Below, in pieces: positions 17,974 through 27,122 of a stretch of 64,000 nt of DNA. The stretch lies in the NCBI GenBank assembly GCA_019418225.1, contig DYCF01000025.1, forward strand, positions 1 to 64,000, read 5' to 3'. Every line of letters begins with the position of its first letter. Position 1 is the first letter of the stretch. The stretch comes from Clostridiales bacterium. GTDB taxonomy: Bacteria; Bacillota; Clostridia; Lachnospirales; Cellulosilyticaceae. The notes under the pieces were generated by a model. It was given only the letters and a program-made list of their open reading frames with translations, did no database searches and was not told the DNA's origin. The translations under genes and the position numbers were made by a program.

Positions 17974-19308
17974 TTATTTTGAAGTAATGCTACATATCAT
18001 TTCAACGCAGAATTGCTCCTCTTTTACTTCCGTCTTAAAATGCATATCATATTTCTCTGCTACTGCCCTCATATTTTCAATACCAAATCCATGATACTTT
18101 GTATCTTTTTTAGATGTTTTTATCTTACCAGCTTGAATTTGTATATTCTCTGCTATAGGATTACAAATACTTATAATAAGATATTCCCTATTATGTGCTA
18201 ACTCAACGCTTATTGTACGCTTACGAACCTCTTCTATTTTTACACAAGCTTCTATGGCATTATCTAATGCATTTGCAAACAATGTACATTTATCCATGGC
18301 ATCCATTTCTAATGGTGCTACAAATCTTCCCTTAACCTTAAGTGCTATATTTTGTTCTTCTGCTCTCCCTAACTTTTCTTGTAATATAGCATCTATAATC
18401 GTATCTCCTGTATTAATCTTATTTCCTAATTGTTCAATACGCTTTGTCACGTTTTCAACATAGGTTATTGCCTCTTCGTTTTTATTATTTTTTAAAAGGC
18501 TTTGAATACAAATCATATGGTTCTTCATATCATGCTTAAGCCCACGTGTTTCTCTATTAATACGTTCTAAATATTTATAATGATTAAACTGTATTATTAA
18601 TTGTTCTTTGATCATAGCATTTGTATACTCATATTCTTTATTAGCGATTACTTTATTAATACATACTATAATCAGTATATTAAATGCCAATAAGCAACAC
18701 ATCACTGCACTTTCCATAATGAGTGCTTCCATTTTCGTTAAGTTCACAATAAAGGTCTCTAAGAAAATTGCTAATATGATATAACTTGAAATAGGCAATA
18801 TAATAAGTAATGTCGTCACTGTCCCACCTAAATGGTTCATATACTGCTTTTTCTGCGGATTCTTCTTAATATATAGCTTGTATACCCTGCTAAATCCAAC
18901 AAGTATAATAAATTTTATATACTGTACAACAACCTGTGCTAACAATTTACTTTCACTTACTACTGCATAATCTTTCTGGAGTATAAAACTTACTCCTATA
19001 ATCAATGTTTCTTCTAATATCAAGTCTAAACATAAGCTTAAAAATAATATACCAAGTTTCAATATAAACTTCCCATTAAATAGATAAAAGCAGGTTGTAA
19101 AGATATACACGTAATAAATGATATTCCTTAATGGATATGCATAATATTCTCCAGCTACAATCATGAAACAATACGCTAATCCTATCCCTATATAAATTCC
19201 TTTATATCTGGGTTTCACCTCTAAAAAAGTATTATATACAAATAAAAAAATCAGGAATTCTATGGCATATATAATCATTTCTCGTATGCTTTCTAACATT
19301 AGTTCCAT
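17974..19308 (-). CDS. Sensor histidine kinase, AgrC/ComD-like (HPK10 type)
   Basis: A 444-residue polytopic kinase with six or seven N-terminal membrane helices (residues 1-225). The phosphoacceptor region is LKHDMKNHM, followed by an ATPase with the N-box NALDNAIEAC and G-box YHGFGIENM. This kinase class senses exported peptides. The gene start overlaps the response-regulator stop by 10 bases. The neighbouring GG-peptide operon suggests the ligand; that link is inferred from gene order. Confidence 0.93.
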   Translation of the reverse strand: MELMLESIREMIIYAIEFLIFLFVYNTFLEVKPRYKGIYIGIGLAYCFMIVAGEYYAYPLRNIIYYVYIFTTCFYLFNGKFILKLGILFLSLCLDLILEETLIIGVSFILQKDYAVVSESKLLAQVVVQYIKFIILVGFSRVYKLYIKKNPQKKQYMNHLGGTVTTLLIILPISSYIILAIFLETFIVNLTKMEALIMESAVMCCLLAFNILIIVCINKVIANKEYEYTNAMIKEQLIIQFNHYKYLERINRETRGLKHDMKNHMICIQSLLKNNKNEEAITYVENVTKRIEQLGNKINTGDTIIDAILQEKLGRAEEQNIALKVKGRFVAPLEMDAMDKCTLFANALDNAIEACVKIEEVRKRTISVELAHNREYLIISICNPIAENIQIQAGKIKTSKKDTKYHGFGIENMRAVAEKYDMHFKTEVKEEQFCVEMICSITSK

Positions 19309-20015
19309 ATCTTTTTATCCTTTATTAGATGATTCATAAATGCTTCTTTAAAAGCTTTATAGCGTAACCTACTTACGTATACTATCTCATTATTCTGAAG
19401 CGTTGCTCTATCATTATCTATTTTCGTTACTTTTTCTAGATTTACTATGTAGGATTTATGCACCCTGAAGAAACCATTGGATTGTAATTTCTTTTCTAAA
19501 TCACTAATTTTCTCCCTAATGGTATAGCACTGTTCTAATGTGTGAATATTAATATTCTTCCCGATACTTTCTACGTATAATATATCTTCGTAGTTAAGCT
19601 TTATAATATTTTTCTTAATACTTATTGTAAGAAATTTCTTCTCTTCCTTTTTCAAATAATTTACTGCATCATCCAGTGTTTTATTAAACTCAATTTCTTC
19701 TATGGACTTAAGCAAATATCTAAAAGCTTGTACTTTAAAGGCCTCAAAAACTCTTTCCTTATGACTTGTCAAAAATATAATAATACTATTGTTACCCAAT
19801 GCTCTAATTTTCTCTGCCGTTTGTATACCATCAATCTCTTTCATAGATATATCTAATAAAAGTATAGACTCTTCATTATTACTCTGAAGTAATTCTTCAC
19901 CACTACTGTACTCAAAAATCTCCGCCTCTATAGTACATTGCTGGCAATACTTTTCTACTAGTAGTCTAACCTCTTGCCTTAATATGTTTTCATCTTCACA
20001 AATACCTATTTTCAT
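19299..20015 (-). CDS. LytTR-family response regulator, AgrA/ComE-like
   Basis: A 238-residue regulator. The receiver domain has acidic residues EDEN near the start, the phosphorylation site Asp55 in ILLLDISMKEID and the conserved lysine in SHKER. The LytTR DNA-binding domain spans about residues 135-235 (YVESIGKNINIHT, FFRVHKSYIVNLEKV). Paired by overlap with the kinase. ComE, BlpR and AgrA are the closest functional models: phosphorylated, they bind direct repeats upstream of their own peptide and export genes. Confidence 0.95.
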   Translation of the reverse strand: MKIGICEDENILRQEVRLLVEKYCQQCTIEAEIFEYSSGEELLQSNNEESILLLDISMKEIDGIQTAEKIRALGNNSIIIFLTSHKERVFEAFKVQAFRYLLKSIEEIEFNKTLDDAVNYLKKEEKKFLTISIKKNIIKLNYEDILYVESIGKNINIHTLEQCYTIREKISDLEKKLQSNGFFRVHKSYIVNLEKVTKIDNDRATLQNNEIVYVSRLRYKAFKEAFMNHLIKDKKIWN

Positions 20016-20133
20016 AATTTTACCTCGTATTTCAATCTTGTTTTATGTAAAAATTATTTTAAATATAGTATTCATTTTAATATAACTCTCCTGCTTTATC
20101 AATTATGGTTAACTACTATTTCTAATTTCTTGT

Positions 20134-20165
20134 TTTCCTCAAAAGAAAATTTCCTCGTAAGAAAA
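20134..20165. repeat. 16-bp tandem direct repeat upstream of the response regulator
   Basis: TTTCCTCAAAAGAAAA and TTTCCTCGTAAGAAAA lie directly adjacent (14 of 16 identical), about 120-150 bp before the regulator start. Possible binding site; unproven. Confidence 0.5.
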
Positions 20166-20183
20166 CTTATATTTAAAAAACAT

Positions 20184-20243
20184 AAAAAGCCCCCTTCTAG
20201 GTAAGCAAGTTTTTATTACCACACTTGTCTACCTAGAAAGGAG
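20184..20243 (-). terminator. Terminator of the small membrane-protein gene
   Basis: TTCTAGGTA-ACAAGT / ACTTG--TACCTAGAA type stem (minus strand) followed by CTTTTTATGTTTTTT. It isolates the 20260-20596 unit from the kinase operon. Confidence 0.85.
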
Positions 20244-20259
20244 CCTATCAAGCTTTTAT

Positions 20260-20553
20260 TTAAATAGCTTTTATAAAGTAGCGCTCTAATTTAAAGGCTA
20301 TTAGTACGACATAAAACATATCCCAAATAAATATGCTTCCCCATAAATACATGTCGTTAGCTTTTAATGTCATCTGTTCTAGAGTATTTAATTTCACCTG
20401 TATGATTGACAAGAAAAACATTATCGTAAAGCATGTCAGGTAATATCCATTTATATGTGTGATATTAAATGCCTTTAATATTATTGCAGATATAAAACAT
20501 AAGCTTGTTAACATGCTTACTATTCTTATATGTCCTATTTCTAATAATTCCAC
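20260..20553 (-). CDS. Small membrane protein of unknown function, 97 aa
   Basis: Not recognised. About three membrane helices, in the stretches around SLCFISAIILKAF, YLTCFTIMFFLSII and MYLWGSIFIWDMFYVVLIAF. The only upstream start is a GTG directly after an in-frame stop, with GAGAGG about eight bases upstream. It overlaps a 43-codon ORF in another frame that has a much better ribosome binding site, so the two may be one frameshifted gene or a coupled pair. The unit has its own terminator and carries shared element A upstream. Confidence 0.5.
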   Translation of the reverse strand: MELLEIGHIRIVSMLTSLCFISAIILKAFNITHINGYYLTCFTIMFFLSIIQVKLNTLEQMTLKANDMYLWGSIFIWDMFYVVLIAFKLERYFIKAI

Positions 20554-20596
20554 TTACCATACCTCTCATCACTATACTAAAAAACTCATTATTCAT
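20465..20596 (-). CDS. 43-codon ORF with strong RBS overlapping the small membrane gene
   Basis: It begins MNNEFFSIVMRGMVSG, with GAGGAGG ideally placed before the ATG, and ends inside the 97-residue ORF in a different frame. It could be a real short peptide driving coupled translation, or the true N-terminus of the membrane protein separated by a frameshift near codon 14. No family is recognised. Confidence 0.4.
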   Translation of the reverse strand: MNNEFFSIVMRGMVSGIIRNRTYKNSKHVNKLMFYICNNIKGI

Positions 20597-20845
20597 TTCT
20601 TTTCCTCCTCATTTATCCTAGAAAAATTTATTTTTAACATCTCTTACAAATTGTCTTCCTGCATTAAATCCCCTTTTATTTATCTTATAGATTTCACATT
20701 TATAAGGTCTTAGTTATTCATGATTTTTAGTTATGTGAAATCATTGCTCTCGCAAAAATACTATATTTTATAGTTTTTATTTTTTCAATATTTAGTCACA
20801 AAATATCCATTAGATGCATAGATTTCATTTTAAAACCTTACAATC
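20597..20845. other. Regulatory region of the small membrane unit
   Basis: About 250 bp with no gene. It holds element A (20686-20741), the palindrome ATATTTAGTCACAAAATAT (20788-20806) and a second TGAAATCTAT-type motif near 20818-20830. Confidence 0.6.
20686..20741 (-). promoter_or_regulatory. Shared upstream element, copy A
   Basis: 56 bp, near-identical to copy B at 27123-27177: 32 consecutive bases are shared, then a 4/5-nt variable gap, then 19 shared bases. The ends form an inverted repeat ATTTCACAT...ATGTGAAAT. It lies 133 nt upstream of the GTG at 20553 and 90 nt upstream of the ATG at 20596. Confidence 0.75.
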
Positions 20846-20893
20846 AAAAAAGAGATATCGTAAACCATAAAATCGTTTCACGACATCTCTTTT
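20846..20893 (-). terminator. Terminator of the chemoreceptor gene
   Basis: Stem AAAGAGATGTCGTGAAAC with its near-complement, followed by TTTTTT on the minus strand. Confidence 0.85.
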
Positions 20894-20918
20894 CCAGTTT
20901 TTAAAAGTAATAAATCCT

Positions 20919-22664
20919 TTAATCTACTTTATACTGATTTACCACTTCATTCATGACTTCAATTTGCTCATGATTTTTCTTAGTTGCTTCACCCATTTGT
21001 TGCATATTATGGTCCATCTCTTCAGCTATTTTAGCAACATTTATTGTTCTTACCATAGATTGTTCTACCGTCACTGCAATTTCATTAACTGCTGTATCTA
21101 CATGTAGCATAGCTTTCTGTAAACTTTCTGCTTCTTTTTTAAAGCCTTCCATCAATTCTCTAATAGACTTGGCATCCTCATTGTACTGATGACCAGCTTG
21201 TACAAATTTTTCATAATCAGTCATAACATTATTTTGAATATAAGTTGCCATAGAAGTTCCTACCTCTACCAAATCATTTACAACTGTAATAATATTATGG
21301 CTAGTAGCTTGAATTTCACTTGCTGTTAAAGCTGTATTATCTGCAAGCTTTGCTACCTCTTGCGCCACGATGGCAAAACCTCTGCCATGTTCTCCTGCTC
21401 TGGCTGCTTCAATATTTGCATTTAAAGCAAGTAAACCTGTTTGATCGGCAATATCTATAATACTCTTTGTTAATTCATTAATTTTTTCTACTGCTTTAGC
21501 TTGTTCTATTTTTTGTGCTAATAAGCCTTGAACATGTTCTAGATTCTCACTTGTTGCGATATGTGCTTTTTCTGCACCTTGTCTAAGTGCTTCTGATTTA
21601 CTTTCAATCTCTCCAGAGAATTCAAAGCCGCAAGTTGTTTTATCTTTGATATCACCGATAGAACTTACTACCGCTTCTGTCATTTCCTTAGCTTTTACAA
21701 AAGAATTATTAGTTTCTTCCATTGCATCATGCATCTCTTGCATTGTCGCAGAAACTTGCATAATTTGGCCTACTGACCCTTGCATATCTTCTGCAAATAC
21801 TTCAAAGGAATCTTTTATTCCTGTTGATGATTTTCTAATAGTTAACATACTGGTTCGAATATTTTCTAAGAGTGCATTAATATTCCCAGAAATAATCTCT
21901 AGCTCGTCCCCTGACTCTACTTCTAATTTTTTGGTTAAGTCACCATCACTATATACTACATCTAGAAGCTTTTGATTAACTCTACTCATATTTGTACCTA
22001 CTTTTCTAGCAAAAATAATATTTACTAAAATCATAAGTACAAGGCATAAAAGCCCTGTTATTACTAATGTCATCATAAGGCTATTTGCCTTTTCGCGAAT
22101 ATTAGAACTTTCACAGTCTACGCCAATAATCCCTACAATCTCATTGGCAGAGTTATAAATAGGTGCATAAGCTGTATAAAACACACCCCATTCATCTTGA
22201 ACTGGTTCATCCGTAATCGCTACCTGTCCGCTAAGTGCTTCTTTCATCTCTTCTTGTATATCATATGGGTCACCAATTTGGCATGGGTCACCCGCAGGAT
22301 CTGCGGCTACAATAAATTGCATTTCTTGTTCATTTAACGGCTTTAATGAATAAACATATGTGACATCTTTATCCTTAAAAAACTTAAACATTTCTTCTTG
22401 CATTTCCTGATATACTTCAGTTATTTCATCTCCTGGTGCCAGTGTTTCAAATAAGTCACCATCCGTTTCAGAGGCTGCCATTTCTGCCATAGCTATTACA
22501 TTACCCTTCATTGCATCCTCTAAATATTGTGATACGATATTATAAGTCATCCCTATTAATACTAAACAAATTACTACTCCAACTATAATACCGTTTAGTG
22601 CCACTTTAGATGCAATACTCATCCTTTTGGTTTTAACGCGCTTATATCCCCTTGTTTCTTTCAT
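20919..22664 (-). CDS. Methyl-accepting chemotaxis protein
   Basis: A 581-residue transmembrane chemoreceptor. An N-terminal membrane helix (about 20-42) and a second one (about 195-215) flank a Cache-like extracellular sensor domain, then HAMP (about 215-270) and a long helical signalling domain. The hairpin tip contains the conserved [30 protein letters not shown] region. AGGAG precedes the ATG. Monocistronic with its own terminator. The ligand is unknown. Confidence 0.95.
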   Translation of the reverse strand: MKETRGYKRVKTKRMSIASKVALNGIIVGVVICLVLIGMTYNIVSQYLEDAMKGNVIAMAEMAASETDGDLFETLAPGDEITEVYQEMQEEMFKFFKDKDVTYVYSLKPLNEQEMQFIVAADPAGDPCQIGDPYDIQEEMKEALSGQVAITDEPVQDEWGVFYTAYAPIYNSANEIVGIIGVDCESSNIREKANSLMMTLVITGLLCLVLMILVNIIFARKVGTNMSRVNQKLLDVVYSDGDLTKKLEVESGDELEIISGNINALLENIRTSMLTIRKSSTGIKDSFEVFAEDMQGSVGQIMQVSATMQEMHDAMEETNNSFVKAKEMTEAVVSSIGDIKDKTTCGFEFSGEIESKSEALRQGAEKAHIATSENLEHVQGLLAQKIEQAKAVEKINELTKSIIDIADQTGLLALNANIEAARAGEHGRGFAIVAQEVAKLADNTALTASEIQATSHNIITVVNDLVEVGTSMATYIQNNVMTDYEKFVQAGHQYNEDAKSIRELMEGFKKEAESLQKAMLHVDTAVNEIAVTVEQSMVRTINVAKIAEEMDHNMQQMGEATKKNHEQIEVMNEVVNQYKVD

Positions 22665-23010
22665 GTAATTTCTCCTAAACTTTTGTTTTCAAAAATATAC
22701 TAGTTTTTATCTACCTATTGTTAGAGCCAGCTACACTAATTTACTAGTTAGAATTTAGAACCAGTTATCTAATTTATTATATCTTAGCATGTGTTTCCAT
22801 TTTATAACAAATATATTTAGTTTATTATCTAACTTATTTTTTAAATCAAGCAACATTTTTTAATCATTGTATTTTAAACTTTTTAAATAAGGTAAATATT
22901 TTAACTGATTTTATGTTATACTTTTTATAAGCAAATCATCTTGACCTAATATTTAACCACTTAATTTTATAAACTGATTTGTTTCTAATATTATTATGGA
23001 GGTCTTAGTT
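22665..23010. other. Divergent regulatory gap with a direct repeat
   Basis: 346 bp between divergent genes. Apart from the ~26-bp direct repeat at 22721-22779, only AT-rich sequence with weak promoter-like motifs is seen. Confidence 0.5.
22721..22779. repeat. Imperfect 26-bp direct repeat upstream of the chemoreceptor
   Basis: TTAGAGCCAGCTACACTAAT (from 22721) and TTAGAACCAGTTATCTAATT (from 22755) recur with a 34-bp period and continue TTACTA/TTATTA. They lie 57-115 bp before the chemoreceptor start. Confidence 0.6.
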
Positions 23011-23991
23011 ATGTTGTTTCAAGTTTATGGGGAGAATAGTTTATATCAATGGCTAGGCGTCTTTCTTGTATTAATTTGTCTCATTGGACTTAATGAATTT
23101 ACAAGGCGCTCTAAAGCTGGTGGCATTACCATGTTATTTGTTATTCCTTCTATCCTTACCGTATATTTTATAGCTATTTATATCGGCGTGGCTTTAGATA
23201 TGCCATGGGCGCTTAATAATGTGACTTACACAAATATGAATAGCTGGTTCCACTATGCAAAACTCTATGCCGCACTAGCTGGTTGTATTGGTTTTATGCT
23301 TATTCGTTACGATTGGTGGATTGGGAAAAAGAAATGGTTTCTTTATTTCCCTTATGCCATTTTAGCAATTAATATTCTTATTGCTGTTTGTAGCGACTTT
23401 GAATCTGCTATTCGTGGTTTCAATACTTGGTGGGTTTCTTCTGAAGGTGTAAGTCTCTATGGGGGGGGGCATAATATCTTCAATGCTTTAGCAGGTATTC
23501 TAAATATCATTGGTATTACAGGCTGGTTAGGCATCCGTGTTTCAAAAGATAAACGTAACATGCTCTGGCCTGATATGATTTGGCTTTACATAATCGCTTA
23601 TGATATTTGGAACTTTGCTTATACTTACAACTGCTTACCAACACACGCTTGGTATTGCGGGGTGGCACTTCTTCTTGCACCTACTATTGCTGCCTTTGGC
23701 TGGACAAAAGGGGCTTGGCTTCAAAACCGTGCACATACCCTTGCAATCTGGTGTATGTTTGCACAAGTTTTTCCTCTTTTCCAAGATTCAAGTGTGTTCT
23801 CAGTTAAGAGTGTACAATATGCTAATAACTTCGTTCCTATGACAGTCGTTAGTATTCTAGCGCTTATTGCAAACATTATTCTTGTCGTTGTAGTCTTTGC
23901 TAAAGCTATTAAACTCAAGAAAAATCCTTATACAAATGAAATCTTTACAGAATCTCCAAATTATAAGGATGCGGTTTCCGAAGCTTTTTAA
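23011..23991 (+). CDS. Integral membrane protein, DUF5692-like
   Basis: About 326 residues with eight or so membrane helices and many tryptophans (for example YDWWIGKKKW and MIWLYIIAYDIWNFAYTYN). It resembles uncharacterised multi-pass proteins of the DUF5692 group; the family assignment is from memory and tentative. The ATG at 23011 is chosen, eight bases after GGAGG. A run of nine G residues inside the gene (23461-23469, coding YGGGH) is striking in this AT-rich genome. A strong terminator follows. Function unknown. Confidence 0.75.
   Translation: MLFQVYGENSLYQWLGVFLVLICLIGLNEFTRRSKAGGITMLFVIPSILTVYFIAIYIGVALDMPWALNNVTYTNMNSWFHYAKLYAALAGCIGFMLIRYDWWIGKKKWFLYFPYAILAINILIAVCSDFESAIRGFNTWWVSSEGVSLYGGGHNIFNALAGILNIIGITGWLGIRVSKDKRNMLWPDMIWLYIIAYDIWNFAYTYNCLPTHAWYCGVALLLAPTIAAFGWTKGAWLQNRAHTLAIWCMFAQVFPLFQDSSVFSVKSVQYANNFVPMTVVSILALIANIILVVVVFAKAIKLKKNPYTNEIFTESPNYKDAVSEAF
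23461..23469. repeat. G9 homopolymer inside a coding region
   Basis: Nine consecutive G residues encode three glycines. Such tracts can change length by slippage and would shift the reading frame. Confidence 0.95.
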
Positions 23992-24016
23992 AAATTCATT
24001 ATTTAAGTATGCAGTA

Positions 24017-24063
24017 AAAGGAGCTATTCTAAATCATTCATTGTGATTTAGAATAGCTCCTTT
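24017..24063. terminator. Bidirectional terminator after the DUF5692-like gene
   Basis: AAAGGAGCTATTCTAAATCA and its complement form a 20-bp stem between convergent genes. Confidence 0.9.
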
Positions 24064-24153
24064 ATTGTGCTTCTTCTTGTAAAACTAGGAGACAAAAGAC
24101 TACTTACTGGAATGGAAAAAAATCGTTTGAAACGCTTCCCGTTACTTCTCACT

Positions 24154-25254
24154 TTAACCCTCGCCATAGTCTATTCTGGCTGAGGTGGGGTCTCCTCTAA
24201 TTTCTAAAACATAATATTGTGATACTATCTCTAGTACTATATACTTATATGCTCTAAATGTGGCACTCTTCGTCTCATTATCCCAACTTACATCTACATT
24301 TAAGGCTCTAGCTACTTCTGCTACTGGAATAAATGTTCTACCTTGATCTAATGTGGCTGGTGCGCTCATTGTAGTTGGCACACCATTTATAAACATTTCT
24401 TTACTCCATAAAGTAAGCTGCACAATTTGTTCTCCATGGATTGTGACGATTTTCTTTTCATTATCCCATTCTACTTGGCTTTCATCTAAACCAAGGGCAT
24501 ATGCTACATATTTGACTGGTAACATTGTACGGCCATATTTATTATAAGGTTTTACATCCATCGTTTTCGCTTGGTTATTTACAGAATAGATATTTTTATT
24601 AATCGTAAAAACTGCTGTTGTCTTAACTTCTAGGTTCACATCACCGATTTTCATAAAAACCTCTAAGGCAATTGGATCAATAGCCACATCCACCGGCTTT
24701 TTAACTTGCAAAACAGGTTGTGTCAATTCTTTATCACCAAGTGCTCTTCCTGCTACTGTCACATTTACCTGTCCTTCAGACTCAACTAAAGACGTATTTA
24801 CTTTTACTGCAAGATTTTGTTTAAGAAGCTCAGTATCAATTGATGGTACACTAAAACCTATTACCTTTTCTTCTTTATAAATAGGATCATAAAATTTAGT
24901 TTCATTATTAAGAGAAACCTCTACTTTGTCCTTACTATTTAATGCTAAGTTCACCCCACCATTAAATGTAATATCTAATTCTCTTTCTTTAATCATAGAA
25001 TCAGCCACGGCTTCTTCAAGACTAAAGTTAACAAGTGTACTTTCTCCTGCATACGCCTTTTTATCTGGATTTGCAACTAAGCTTATACTATAGTCTTGTA
25101 CCTTAGCTATCTTACTTGTAATTGTTTCAATTATATCCCCTTGAAAAGTAGCCTCGATAACATTATTAGCCCCCTTCTTATCCGTCATTAACTTTAGGCC
25201 TTTTATCATAAAAGTTTCTTTAGACATTTCATCTGTTCCATTGGGCAAGGTCAT
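24154..25254 (-). pseudogene. Copper-amine-oxidase-N-like (stalk domain) protein lacking a proper 5' end
   Basis: The C-terminal ~110 residues form a copper amine oxidase N-terminal-like domain (GRTMLPVKYVAYALG and GRTFIPVAEVARALN repeats), usual in secreted clostridial proteins. The region before it is repetitive beta-rich sequence. The listed start is simply the first ATG. The frame stays open upstream to about 25405, where a strong AGGGGGGAGG precedes it, but no ATG, GTG or TTG lies at usable distance (an ATA lies 11 nt on), and no signal peptide is encoded. It is most likely a 5'-truncated or start-mutated gene. Confidence 0.6.
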
Positions 25255-25501
25255 TTTTAATGTATTTTTACCGACAACTTCAAAGGCTTCTGTCCCTGCT
25301 TCTAAAGATTCAAAGCCTTTTATGCCCTTGATTTTTGCCTCTGAAACATCCCATTTATAATCTTCATTATTAAGGGTTACTATAACGACAGTGTCCTCCC
25401 CCCTATCTTCTTAAAAATTCTAAATTTTATTTACTTTTATCTTTTCATGTACTATACTAGCAATAGGTAATATATTACGTTTATTATTAAGGAGGTTCAT
25501 C

Positions 25502-26038
25502 ATGTTTTTGATTTTATCTGATGATGCTCATCAAAGTGTTGGAAAAAGACTCTATGAAACCTTACATACGAAAACTAATGATGTACAATATATCTCTGTC
25601 TCAAATTTAAATATTAGTACCTGTTATAATTGTAATTACTGCCATACAAAAGAATATGGCAAATGTTGCATCAAAGATGATATGCAGCAACTTCTTTACG
25701 AAGTAGCTAAAGCTACACATACTATTTTAGTGTGTCCATTAAGTTTTGGAAGCTATTCTTCAAAGATTAAAAAAGCCTTCGACCGCCTAGTTGTCTTGGG
25801 GGATACACATTACTACGAGGTAAATGGCGAATTAGTCAAAGGCACTAATACTGCTCAAGGTGGCATATGGGCCATTGGCGTCAAAGACCACTGTAATCTT
25901 GAAGAAGAAAAGCTTTTCACACATCTCGTAGAAGAAAATAGAAAGATTATGAATGTTAAGGGTAAGGGCATTGTAGTTGAGGAAAATCCAGACCAAGATA
26001 AATTAAATCAATTTGCGGAGGTGATTCTTAATGCCTAA
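25502..26038 (+). CDS. NAD(P)H-dependent flavodoxin-fold oxidoreductase
   Basis: A 178-residue flavodoxin-like protein of the NADPH-dependent FMN reductase/iron-sulfur flavoprotein group. A cysteine cluster CYNCNYCHTKEYGKCC lies at about residues 40-57, and FMN-binding regions include CPLSFGSYSSKIKKAFDR. The spacing of the cysteines suggests a possible Fe-S site. GGAGG precedes the ATG. It overlaps the next gene by eight bases, so the two reductase-like proteins are cotranslated and may act together. Substrate unknown. Confidence 0.8.
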   Translation: MFLILSDDAHQSVGKRLYETLHTKTNDVQYISVSNLNISTCYNCNYCHTKEYGKCCIKDDMQQLLYEVAKATHTILVCPLSFGSYSSKIKKAFDRLVVLGDTHYYEVNGELVKGTNTAQGGIWAIGVKDHCNLEEEKLFTHLVEENRKIMNVKGKGIVVEENPDQDKLNQFAEVILNA

Positions 26039-26663
26039 GTTTTTAATACTTAATGCAAGTCCACGAGAAAATGGCACTGCCCATATGCTTTGCATGCGCT
26101 TACAGCAAAGCTTAGCTGGAGATTATATGAGCCTTTATCAAAAGCCTCATTCTTTAGAATCATTACTTTTAAAGATTAAACAAGCTGATACCATCGTTCT
26201 TGTGGGTCCTTGTTATGTGAATACCTTTCCCGGTCAGGTCACAGAGCTTTTTGAATACTTAGCTGACCACACCAAGGAACTTCAGGGTAAAGTATGGTAC
26301 GGCATCATAGAAGGTGGTATGCCTTACACACATACACACCAATCAGGACTTAAACATCTTGAATACTTCTGCAAGTCTTGTGGCATGTCCTATAATGGCG
26401 GTTTCATGATTACAATGGCACCTCTACTCAACGGTCAACCTCTAGAAAAGCATAAAATGGCAAAGAAGATTCTCCCTGCCTTTGAGCAGTTTACCAACGC
26501 TATTAAAACCAAGTCCGTTTCACCTGATAGCTTATATGAAAACCTAGAAGGAAAAATGTCCCTCATCTTTACAAAATGCTTTGCATTCTTCATGAGCCAT
26601 ATGACAGATAAACAAATCAAAGCTAACGGATTTGATCCTAAGCAAAAAAGTCCTTATTGCTAA
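26031..26663 (+). CDS. NAD(P)H-dependent flavodoxin-fold oxidoreductase, second subunit
   Basis: A 210-residue flavodoxin-like fold protein: LNASPRENGTAHML is the FMN phosphate-binding loop and VGPCYVNTFPGQVTELFEYL the second flavin segment. No Cys cluster like that of its partner is seen. Coupled by overlap to the preceding gene. The electron acceptor is unknown. Confidence 0.8.
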   Translation: MPKFLILNASPRENGTAHMLCMRLQQSLAGDYMSLYQKPHSLESLLLKIKQADTIVLVGPCYVNTFPGQVTELFEYLADHTKELQGKVWYGIIEGGMPYTHTHQSGLKHLEYFCKSCGMSYNGGFMITMAPLLNGQPLEKHKMAKKILPAFEQFTNAIKTKSVSPDSLYENLEGKMSLIFTKCFAFFMSHMTDKQIKANGFDPKQKSPYC

Positions 26664-26682
26664 ATGCTTTCACAGTTTCATC

Positions 26683-27042
26683 TTAAAATGTTTTATACTG
26701 ACTGACATCCATCACAAATATAGTGACACCACCTGCTTCCATTTCAACGGGAAAGGTCATGGCAGCCTCTGGGCAGCGATATATGGCTGATGCAATTAAT
26801 GTTGTATATTGTGTTTGTTTACGTTTGCCTGCCTTTCTTCTTAAAATATCAATTGCCTCCTCAAGACGCTCCGCTTCTATTCCCATCATAATCGTAACGT
26901 TTTCCTTCTTTAAAAAACCACCGTTGCTACTTATTTTGGTAGCACAGATATTACGCTTATTAAGTAGAGAAACCACAGCCTCATAATCCCCACTTTGTAA
27001 AATAGCTATTATCAATTTATCAATTTTCCTTTCTCCTGCCAT
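26683..27042 (-). CDS. darA: Cyclic-di-AMP receptor, PstA/DarA family (PII-like)
   Basis: A 119-residue protein of the DUF970 family. The PII-like core is seen in LIIAILQSGDYEAVVSLLNK, the ligand-loop region ATKISSNGGFLKKENVTIM, and the C-terminal PVEMEAGGVTIFVMDVSQY, all diagnostic of PstA/DarA. Homologues bind cyclic di-AMP; the cellular target is not settled. The start fits an AAGGGG site. It is divergent from the alpha-galactosidase gene, and element B lies between them. Confidence 0.88.
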   Translation of the reverse strand: MAGERKIDKLIIAILQSGDYEAVVSLLNKRNICATKISSNGGFLKKENVTIMMGIEAERLEEAIDILRRKAGKRKQTQYTTLIASAIYRCPEAAMTFPVEMEAGGVTIFVMDVSQYKTF

Positions 27043-27122
27043 ATCGTTTCACCCCTTTTAATAGAAAAACTAAGTCCTTTACTATAAATATATTTTTCAA
27101 CATATTAAATATGTCTAAGTAT

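Noticed and set aside
17974..20596. Agr-type system with AgrB/AgrD
   Set aside because: The kinase and regulator are AgrC/AgrA-like, but the neighbouring small membrane protein lacks AgrB features and the short peptides have no AgrD-like cysteine/serine thiolactone motif. The GG-leader/PCAT route fits better.
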